This document shows positions 14,293-19,494 of a stretch of DNA of 19,494 nt, one piece after another (within the stretch, counting starts at the first letter, position 1; each line of letters begins with the position of its first letter). Under the pieces are notes generated by a model. It saw only the letters and a list, made by a program, of their open reading frames with translations. It was not told the DNA's origin and ran no database searches. The DNA is from Burkholderiaceae bacterium (GTDB taxonomy: Bacteria; Pseudomonadota; Gammaproteobacteria; Burkholderiales; Burkholderiaceae_D): NCBI GenBank assembly GCA_031261905.1, contig JAISIS010000048.1, positions 1 to 19,494 of the forward strand. Reading direction: 5' to 3'. The position numbers and the translations under genes were made by a program.

Positions 14293-14899
14293 CCAGCACC
14301 CGCCTGCGGAACTTTACGCCAAGCTCTCCCGCAATCGCCTCACACGCGGCAATATCCACGCCCGGCAGGCCGTCAATCGCCGTCACCGTGACATCAGCCC
14401 CGGCATCCCTGGCGCTTTTGATGAACTCCAGCATGGAATCATAGGTTCCCGGCAGGCCGGGACGGCAGTGCCTGTTATAAATTTCTTCATTCTGGGCGTT
14501 GAGTGAAACAGAGATGGACCGGATATAGCGCGCCAGGTCAGGCGCCACATCGCGCCCATGAACAATATTGGCGACGCCGCTGGTATTCAGCCGGAGGCGC
14601 GCGCCTTTTTCCCGCAACCGGCGAGCGGTTTCAAGCAGCACATCCAGGCGCATCGTGGCCTCGCCCATGCCGCAAAAAACAATCTCGTCATAATCCGCAG
14701 GATTACCTGCCGCCTCGACCAGTTCCTCAACCGTCGGCGCATGTGAAAGGCGCATGTTATAGTCGCGCACGCTCCACTCGCCATTGAATTTGGGACAAAA
14801 ACGGCAGCGCAGGCTGCAATGGTTTGTCACATTCAGATAGCGGCTGTTACGGATGGTATAACCGACCACCTCTTCCGGTTTTAGCGCCACCTCACTCAT
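14279..14899 (-). CDS. Radical SAM protein, TatD-associated family
   Basis: 206-residue radical SAM protein. The 4Fe-4S motif is C-x3-C-x2-C at Cys28, Cys32 and Cys35 (NHCSLRCRFCPKF). CGMGEATMRLDVL (about 76-88) is the GGE-like SAM-binding segment. RLNTSGVANIVHGRDVAPDLA and SISVSLNAQNEEIYNRHCRP, followed by GLPGVDIAACEAIAGELGVKFR at the C-terminus, match the short group usually annotated as TatD-associated radical SAM proteins. The reaction of that group is unknown. No tatD gene is present within the window. A GGGAG Shine-Dalgarno precedes the ATG. It overlaps ispB by 14 nt and follows the small membrane protein by 19 bp, so these three form an operon. Confidence 0.85.
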   Translation of the reverse strand: MSEVALKPEEVVGYTIRNSRYLNVTNHCSLRCRFCPKFNGEWSVRDYNMRLSHAPTVEELVEAAGNPADYDEIVFCGMGEATMRLDVLLETARRLREKGARLRLNTSGVANIVHGRDVAPDLARYIRSISVSLNAQNEEIYNRHCRPGLPGTYDSMLEFIKSARDAGADVTVTAIDGLPGVDIAACEAIAGELGVKFRRRVLDELA

Positions 14900-14918
14900 C
14901 TTTACTACTCCCGCCTGT

Positions 14919-15197
14919 TTATTTCATGAACATGCTGACCAGCACCATCACCAGGCCGGTATTAACGGCAATGCTCAGCTTGCGCGCCACTTTGCCATAG
15001 GCGCGCAAAATATTGGCCAGCATCCAGCCTCCCCACAGGAGTATCTCGCCGCCCCCGCGAAAAAGCTGCATATCGGTCTGCGCCACCTGAACCCGGTAAA
15101 TCCCCTGTGTCAGAAAGGCAAGGCAAATCACCGCCAGCACCAGGCGCACGGGCTTCGTATTCACAAAAGCCCAGAATTTTTCCATGTTTTCGTTCAT
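14919..15197 (-). CDS. Small membrane protein, unknown function
   Basis: 92-residue protein not recognised at family level. A short polar N-terminus (MNENMEKFWAFVNTKPVR) is followed by a hydrophobic segment at about 19-34, another at about 50-65 (GGGEILLWGGWMLANIL) and a third at about 74-92 (KLSIAVNTGLVMVLVSMFMK). Two or three inner-membrane helices are therefore likely. The start at 15197 is preferred over an in-frame ATG at 15236 because an AAGGGAG Shine-Dalgarno lies 7 nt before it, and the added residues would be an Arg-rich stretch without homologous look. It sits 85 bp after glmS and 19 bp before the radical SAM gene. No function can be given. Confidence 0.65.
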   Translation of the reverse strand: MNENMEKFWAFVNTKPVRLVLAVICLAFLTQGIYRVQVAQTDMQLFRGGGEILLWGGWMLANILRAYGKVARKLSIAVNTGLVMVLVSMFMK

Positions 15198-15261
15198 TAC
15201 ACTCTCCCTTGAACGCCGGCGCAACCGTGAAGACAATCATGTCGCCACATATATACTATAC

Positions 15262-15290
15262 ACAATAGAGGCAAGCCCGGTTTTATTCAA
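15262..15290 (-). promoter_or_regulatory. Possible promoter of small protein-rSAM-ispB operon
   Basis: TTGAAT (4 of 6) and TATTGT (4 of 6) on the minus strand, separated by 17 bp, overlapping the end of glmS. An A/T-rich TATAGTATATA stretch just downstream offers alternative -10 boxes. Read-through from glmS is equally possible, because no terminator is seen between them. Confidence 0.3.
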
Positions 15291-17100
15291 CTGTAACCGA
15301 TTTGGCCAGATTGCGTGGTTTGTCCACATCGGTTCCCCGAACCAGCGCCGCGTGGTAAGCCAGCAACTGGAGCGCCACGACATGCAGCAGGGGGGAAAGC
15401 ACCCCGTAATTTTCCGGCAGGCGGATAACATAAATGCCCGGCTCTGAAAAAATATGGGTATCCGAATCGGCAAAAACAAAAAGCTGCCCGCCGCGCGCGC
15501 GCACCTCCTGCATGTTGGATTTCAGCTTTTCCAGCATATCATCCCTGGGCGCCACGGTAACCACCGGCATATGGTCTGTCACCAGCGCCAGCGGGCCGTG
15601 CTTCAGTTCACCGGCAGGATAAGCCTCCGCGTGGATATAAGAAATCTCCTTGAGCTTTAACGCCCCTTCCAGCGCAATGGGATAATGCATGCCGCGCCCC
15701 AGAAAGAGCGCATTCTCGTAACGTGAAAAAATCCCGGCCCATGAAATAATCTGCGGCTCCAGCGCCAGCACGGCGGAAATGGCCGCAGGCAAATGGCGCA
15801 GTTCGCGCAGATATTTCGCCTCTTCCTGCGGATTCAGCCTGCCGCGCATCCGGGCAAAAACCAGCGTCAGCAAAAACAGCGCGGCTAGCTGTGTCGTAAA
15901 CGCATTGGTGGAAGCCACCCCGATTTCTACACCCGCCCGCGTAATATAGGCCAGCTCACACTCCCGCACCATAGCGGAAGTGGCTACATTGCATATAGTA
16001 AGGGTATGCTCCATTCCCTGTGCTTTCGCATGACGAAGCGCCGCCAGCGTGTCCGCAGTTTCCCCGCTCTGCGTAATGGTTAGCACCAGCGTGCGGGGAT
16101 TGGGCACACTGGCGCGATAGCGGTATTCGCTGGCGATTTCAACATTTACCGGAATACCCGCCTTGGCTTCCAGCCAGTATTTCGCCGTCAACCCGGCATA
16201 ATAACTGGTGCCGCAAGCCAGAATCAGGATGGAATCAACCTGCCCGAATACGGCTTCCGCGTCTTCCCCGAACAGCCGGGGAACAAATTCCTCTATTCCC
16301 TGAAGCGTATCCGCCAGCGCCTGCGGCTGCTCGAATATTTCTTTCTGCATGTAATGCTGGTAGGGGCCAAGCTCCGCCGCCGCCGTATGGGCATGAACAA
16401 TGCGCACCTCCCGCAGAACCGTTCTGCCGCTTACGTCATAAATATGGCATTCGTCCACATGCAGATCGGCGATATCGCCATCTTCAAGATAAATAATGCG
16501 ATCCGTTGTCCCGGCAAGCGCCAGCGCATCGGAAGCCATAAAATTCTCGCCATCGCCCAGACCAAGCACCAGCGGAGAGCCTTTTCGCGCGCCAACCATG
16601 CGCAAGGGTTCATCACGGCAAATCACGGCAATGGCAAAAGCGCCCGTCAAGCGGACCACCGCCTTTTGCACAGCCTCAAGCAAATTTCCCTGATACAGCG
16701 AATCAATCAGGTGCGCCAGCACTTCCGTATCGGTCTGGCTGGCGAATTCATATCCGGCGGCAATCAGTTCTTCACGCAATTCGGCATAATTTTCGATAAT
16801 GCCGTTATGTACCAGCGCAATGCGTTCCCGTGAAAAATGAGGATGCGCATTCACTGTGGTCGGCGGCCCGTGGGTTGCCCAGCGGGTATGCGCGATGCCC
16901 ATGAAACCGGTCAGGCCAAACGCGTTTACCTGGCCTTCCAGATCCGTCACCCGCGCGGTACTGCGCGTCCGGCGCAGATTGCCGTCAGTCACCAGCGCGA
17001 TGCCACAGGAATCATACCCTCTGTACTCCAGCCGTTTTAACCCCTCTATCATTACCGGGGTAATATCCCGCGCCGCCAGCGCGCCCACAATACCGCACAT
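15283..17100 (-). CDS. glmS: Glutamine-fructose-6-phosphate aminotransferase (isomerizing)
   Basis: 605-residue cytoplasmic enzyme making glucosamine 6-phosphate from fructose 6-phosphate and glutamine, the first step of amino-sugar synthesis for peptidoglycan and LPS. The start is set at 17100 because Cys2 (MCGIVGA), exposed after Met removal, is the Ntn amidohydrolase nucleophile; an in-frame extension to 17178 would bury it. N-terminal glutaminase blocks are [14 protein letters not shown] and [11 protein letters not shown]. The C-terminal isomerase has two SIS domains with [20 protein letters not shown] and [20 protein letters not shown], and ends in LAKSVTVE. Length matches E. coli GlmS (609). 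A GAGG Shine-Dalgarno lies about 12 nt upstream and an AAGG abuts the ATG. A small hairpin (17131-17150) sits in the leader. No ribozyme is seen or expected in this phylum. Confidence 0.97.
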   Translation of the reverse strand: MCGIVGALAARDITPVMIEGLKRLEYRGYDSCGIALVTDGNLRRTRSTARVTDLEGQVNAFGLTGFMGIAHTRWATHGPPTTVNAHPHFSRERIALVHNGIIENYAELREELIAAGYEFASQTDTEVLAHLIDSLYQGNLLEAVQKAVVRLTGAFAIAVICRDEPLRMVGARKGSPLVLGLGDGENFMASDALALAGTTDRIIYLEDGDIADLHVDECHIYDVSGRTVLREVRIVHAHTAAAELGPYQHYMQKEIFEQPQALADTLQGIEEFVPRLFGEDAEAVFGQVDSILILACGTSYYAGLTAKYWLEAKAGIPVNVEIASEYRYRASVPNPRTLVLTITQSGETADTLAALRHAKAQGMEHTLTICNVATSAMVRECELAYITRAGVEIGVASTNAFTTQLAALFLLTLVFARMRGRLNPQEEAKYLRELRHLPAAISAVLALEPQIISWAGIFSRYENALFLGRGMHYPIALEGALKLKEISYIHAEAYPAGELKHGPLALVTDHMPVVTVAPRDDMLEKLKSNMQEVRARGGQLFVFADSDTHIFSEPGIYVIRLPENYGVLSPLLHVVALQLLAYHAALVRGTDVDKPRNLAKSVTVE

Positions 17101-17130
17101 CCTTGCCGCTTTCCTCTTTTCTGTTTTGTT

Positions 17131-17150
17131 ATCCGGCTGTTTTTCCGGAT
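17131..17150 (-). other. Small hairpin in glmS leader
   Basis: ATCCGG and CCGGAT pair around an 8-nt A-rich loop, 31-50 bp upstream of the glmS start codon. It could influence translation, but no known regulatory RNA was recognised. Confidence 0.3.
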
Positions 17151-17229
17151 TTATATTGATCTTGCGCCACAATGGCATGAAAAGATCATTATTTTACTGA
17201 CAAAATGATTGCCGTGCCGAAGCAGGCAT

Positions 17230-17263
17230 AAAAAAACGCGCATGAAAACCATACGCGTTTTTT
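17230..17263. terminator. Bidirectional terminator after the porin gene
   Basis: AAAAAACGCG pairs with CGCGTTTTTT around a short loop, with A- and T-runs on both sides so it can act on either strand. It lies 66 bp past the porin stop on the minus strand and separates the porin from glmS. Confidence 0.85.
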
Positions 17264-17328
17264 GTTTGGCGCTTCCGGTTCAGGAGCGCATCATACAGAC
17301 TGCGCTCTCAAACCATTGGCATGACCGA

Positions 17329-18498
17329 TCAGAACTTGTGGGTCATACCCAGCTGGAATGCGGTAACGCTTTCACGACCATAAACACCTGCCAGGCCGGT
17401 GTTTTTCTTCACGTCGCCATCCATATCCAGATAGGCTGCCATACCATAGACGGAAGTACGCTTGGACAGGTTGTAGGTGTAACCTACAGAAGCTTTCCAT
17501 GCCTTGTCTTCGTCGTCGAAGTTGTAGGGGCCACGGCGGCTCTTCGCACCGTAGTCATCCATCTTCAGGTATTGCGCGGAAATGTCAAACTGGCCAGGAC
17601 CAATGTCCCATTCCAGACCGAGCAACACGCTTTGCTGTTTGCTGGAACCCATACCGGGTTCACCGCTCCACTTGCTTTCACCACGGCCAATGTTTGCGGA
17701 GTCACCACCGTTCATGTCAAAGCCGGAGTAACCCAGTTTGTCACGGGTCTGTTCGTAAGCCAGCATCACGCGTGCGCCGCCAAATTTGTACGACACACCG
17801 GCATTCCAGTTGTAGGAGTCACCACTGTCTGCCAGACGGCTCCAGTTGGCGGTAGCCATCCACGGGCCATTGTAGTACGACAGGTTGAGCGCGTAACCAT
17901 CGTTGCTCAGATCACGACGCTTGACACCTTCTGTTGTGCCCTTAATGTAGGAGCTGCCGTGGTTGTGCTTGCCGTCACCAGCCCAGTTGGCGTCATCACG
18001 ACCGGTACCCTGACCCAGCGAGTAGGACAGGCCGAAGCTGAAGCCAGCCCACTTCGGGGAGTCGTAACGGGCGGTGTTCGAAATACGTGCCGAACGCAGC
18101 GAGCTTTGCAGCATACCGCCAACACCGTATTGGTAGAACGGGTCAAATTTACGCAGCGTTTCCGTGGTCAGCTCGTTCATACGGCCAAAACGGATCTTGC
18201 CCCACGTATTGCTTTGCAGACCAATGTTGGCGTTACCGTCCCACTCTACGCCCTTCATCGTGCCGTCACCAACGTTGAAACGTTTTTCCAACTGGAAGAT
18301 GGCTTTCAGGCCATTGCCCAGATCTTCCGAACCCCGGAAGCCAACACGGCTGTTGATGTTTTCATCCATGTAGGCATCTTTGCCAGTCATCTTGACGTAG
18401 CCGGTATCGATAATACCGTATACCGTCACGTTGGATTGGGCATGTGCCACACCGGCAGCGGCGCCGAGTACAGCTAATGCGATTAAAGTCTTTTTCAT
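17329..18498 (-). CDS. Trimeric general porin (Gram-negative, beta-proteobacterial type)
   Basis: 389-residue outer-membrane porin. It has a clear signal peptide, with MKKTLIALAVLGAAAGVAHA cut before QSNVTVYG. The mature chain shows alternating polar/aromatic beta-strands, YGIIDTGYVK and NSRVGFRGSEDLGNGLKAIFQLE near the start (typical of Burkholderiales porins), and a final Phe (QLGMTHKF) needed for assembly by the Bam complex. A 16-strand barrel forming a trimer is expected, passing small hydrophilic solutes. Whether it prefers dicarboxylates such as oxalate cannot be told. Good AAAGGGAAG Shine-Dalgarno. It stands alone with a terminator behind it and a 471-bp upstream region containing phased A-tracts. 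Confidence 0.95.
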   Translation of the reverse strand: MKKTLIALAVLGAAAGVAHAQSNVTVYGIIDTGYVKMTGKDAYMDENINSRVGFRGSEDLGNGLKAIFQLEKRFNVGDGTMKGVEWDGNANIGLQSNTWGKIRFGRMNELTTETLRKFDPFYQYGVGGMLQSSLRSARISNTARYDSPKWAGFSFGLSYSLGQGTGRDDANWAGDGKHNHGSSYIKGTTEGVKRRDLSNDGYALNLSYYNGPWMATANWSRLADSGDSYNWNAGVSYKFGGARVMLAYEQTRDKLGYSGFDMNGGDSANIGRGESKWSGEPGMGSSKQQSVLLGLEWDIGPGQFDISAQYLKMDDYGAKSRRGPYNFDDEDKAWKASVGYTYNLSKRTSVYGMAAYLDMDGDVKKNTGLAGVYGRESVTAFQLGMTHKF

Positions 18499-18563
18499 TT
18501 TTCTTCCCTTTAAAGAGATGTGTTTGAAAATCCGTAGTAAAGATATTCTGCTAAAACTTCCGG

Positions 18564-18583
18564 ATGAGTCATAGCTTACTCAT
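18564..18583. promoter_or_regulatory. ATGAGT-N8-ACTCAT inverted repeat upstream of porin
   Basis: Six-base arms separated by 8 bp, about 66 bp upstream of the porin start codon, a plausible place for an operator. It differs from the TGACC-N2-GGTCA palindromes. The binding protein is unknown. Confidence 0.3.
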
Positions 18584-18623
18584 ATTGTGACCAACTTTCC
18601 AACAAATTAATCACCGGGACTGC

Positions 18624-18658
18624 AAAATCAGGCAAAAAATCACAAAAAAACCAAAAAA
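18624..18658. other. Phased A-tracts (likely bent DNA)
   Basis: Four A-tracts of 4, 6, 7 and 6 bases have centres spaced about 11, 10.5 and 8.5 bp apart, close to the helical repeat. Such phasing normally gives intrinsic curvature. It lies about 125-160 bp upstream of the porin start. Confidence 0.5.
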
Positions 18659-18659
18659 C

Positions 18660-18702
18660 TGTTGTATTTTTGTGACACCCCGCCAGCCGGTTTGTTGTAT
18701 TT
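18660..18702. repeat. TGTTGTATTT direct repeat
   Basis: Two exact copies of the 10-mer at 18660-18669 and 18693-18702, 33 bp apart (about three helical turns), in the porin upstream region next to the A-tracts. Confidence 0.4.
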
Positions 18703-18969
18703 ACGGCACAGCGGCAAGAAAAAACTGCTGCTTGACGGCTACTTGATTCTGGCCGCCCGCCAAATGCCTGACTATTAAAACCGGCAGCCTTGGGAAAATA
18801 TTAAAGCAAATTATGAGCTTTGCGCCTGATTCGCGCCGTACACAGAGAATTTTCAGTGCTTTCGTTGCGAAAATGATACAGTTTTCGTCACCCGCTGTTC
18901 GTAAAGCACCGAAGCCATCAGCCAATTTCTATATTTCTGCAGAAAAAATTCGTTTTTCAGTACGGGCAT

Positions 18970-19494
18970 TCAGCGTTTTTCAAGAGACAGCATACGTTCA
19001 ACGTAGCGCGCGATCAAATCCGCCTCCAGGTTAACCCTGTCGCCCGGCGCCAGGTTCTTCAGGGTAGTCGCTTCCAGCGTATGGGGAATCAGGTTAATGG
19101 AAAAACGGCAGGCGTCCTCCGTATCTTCCACCTGGTTCACCGTAAGCGAAACGCCGTTTACGGCAACCGAACCCTTATAGGCGAAGTATTTAGCCATCGC
19201 TTTGGGAGCTTCTATAACCAGCTCGCGTGATTCCGCAACCGGCTCGAAACGCCGGACAACGCCAACCCCGTCAACATGCCCCGATACCAGATGCCCGCCC
19301 AGAAGATCGCCTGTCCTGAGGGCTTTTTCCAGATTGACTTCATTTGTGCCGTCAAGCCCCTCCGTGCGGTTCAGGCTCTCGCGCGATACATCCACGGCAA
19401 ACCCGCCCGGCAGTTTTTTTGCCACCGTCATGCACGCGCCGCTTACGGCAATGGAATCGCCTTCCGCCACATCGTCCATCGGCAGACCGCCCGC
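18970..19494 (-). CDS. ribE: Riboflavin synthase alpha chain (5' end outside window)
   Basis: Partial gene; the frame is open to the window edge, where it reads AGGLPMDDVAEGDSIAV, so only about the first 30 residues (the usual MFTGIV start) are missing. The ATG at 19479 is internal. The enzyme converts two 6,7-dimethyl-8-ribityllumazine to riboflavin plus a pyrimidine. Both lumazine-binding repeats are visible: SGACMTV, DVSRESLNRT and LGGHLVSGHVDGVG in the first; KGSVAVNGVSLTVNQV, INLIPHTLEATTL and NLEADLIARYVER in the second. Whether it belongs to a rib operon cannot be seen from here. Sometimes named ribC. Confidence 0.95.
   Translation of the reverse strand, partial: AGGLPMDDVAEGDSIAVSGACMTVAKKLPGGFAVDVSRESLNRTEGLDGTNEVNLEKALRTGDLLGGHLVSGHVDGVGVVRRFEPVAESRELVIEAPKAMAKYFAYKGSVAVNGVSLTVNQVEDTEDACRFSINLIPHTLEATTLKNLAPGDRVNLEADLIARYVERMLSLEKR

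Larger units (their letters stand above)
18499..18969. other. 471-bp intergenic region upstream of porin
   Basis: Holds the porin promoter and leader and the end of the riboflavin synthase transcript. Features visible: an ATGAGT-N8-ACTCAT inverted repeat (18564-18583), phased A-tracts (18624-18658) and a TGTTGTATTT direct repeat. Short open frames here have no Shine-Dalgarno and no recognisable protein. No clear terminator follows riboflavin synthase. I could not choose a porin -35/-10 pair with confidence. Confidence 0.6.

Noticed and set aside
17101-17178. N-terminal extension of glmS
   Set aside because: It would place residues before the catalytic N-terminal Cys, which must be exposed after Met removal.
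17209-18477. A 422-codon open frame on the plus strand
   Set aside because: Exact antisense of the porin gene, Val/Thr-rich shadow, crosses the bidirectional terminator, no ribosome-binding site.
18588-18597. TTGGTCACAA-like sequence upstream of the porin as a third copy of the shared operator
   Set aside because: Only one half-site resembles TGACC; the inverted partner GGTCA at the right spacing is missing.
18701-18925. Short open frame of 74 codons (minus strand) between ribE and the porin
   Set aside because: No Shine-Dalgarno, no recognisable protein, and it overlaps regulatory repeats.
1-19494. Search for CRISPR arrays, insertion sequences, prophage or toxin-antitoxin genes
   Set aside because: No regularly spaced repeats, transposase, integrase or phage-like genes were seen; all genes are metabolic or housekeeping with uniform composition.

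Overview
The window reads as a chromosomal segment of a beta-proteobacterium close to Oxalobacter (Oxalobacteraceae). The grounds are the gene content: an OxlT-type oxalate/formate antiporter homologue, an oxalyl-CoA decarboxylase homologue, a complete glyoxylate-to-pyruvate glycerate pathway, and a Burkholderiales-type trimeric porin. Base composition looks mid-50s % G+C by eye and even across the window. I see no insertion sequence, prophage, CRISPR array or rRNA. Genus is inferred from protein content only; species cannot be fixed.

Layout, left to right, nearly all on the minus strand. (1) 1-1640: an oxlT-like carrier with a long, structured 5' region. (2) 1642-4773: a hot-dog thioesterase, pyruvate kinase and glycerate 2-kinase (transcribed as kinase, pyk, thioesterase). 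(3) 4866-8426: gcl, hyi and glxR, ending in a strong terminator that separates them from block 2. Blocks 2 and 3 together convert two glyoxylate to tartronate semialdehyde, glycerate, 2-phosphoglycerate and (via enolase, not in the window) PEP to pyruvate. This is the known route by which oxalate carbon is assimilated. (4) 8535-10152: a divergent tyrosine phenol-lyase/tryptophanase-family PLP enzyme directly behind tRNA-Pro(CGG) and its terminator. (5) 10415-11257: the only plus-strand gene, an alpha/beta hydrolase, convergent with (6) 11437-13152, an oxalyl-CoA decarboxylase-like ThDP enzyme. (7) 13303-15197: ispB, a TatD-associated radical SAM protein and a small membrane protein. (8) 15283-17100 glmS, 17329-18498 porin, and the 3' part of riboflavin synthase (18970 to the window edge).

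The most interesting signals are regulatory and enzymatic. The carrier and the decarboxylase-like gene, about 11.7 kb apart, each carry a TGACC-N2-GGTCA palindrome the same distance upstream (22-23 bp) of a plausible -10 box. That places both near -41.5, as for an activator of the CRP/FNR type. Both proteins also depart from their characterised Oxalobacter counterparts at substrate-facing residues (Tyr120 to Phe in the decarboxylase; an altered aromatic box in the carrier). The PLP enzyme lacks several residues that are invariant in tyrosine phenol-lyase and tryptophanase. Comparisons with known family members are from memory; no alignment or search was run.
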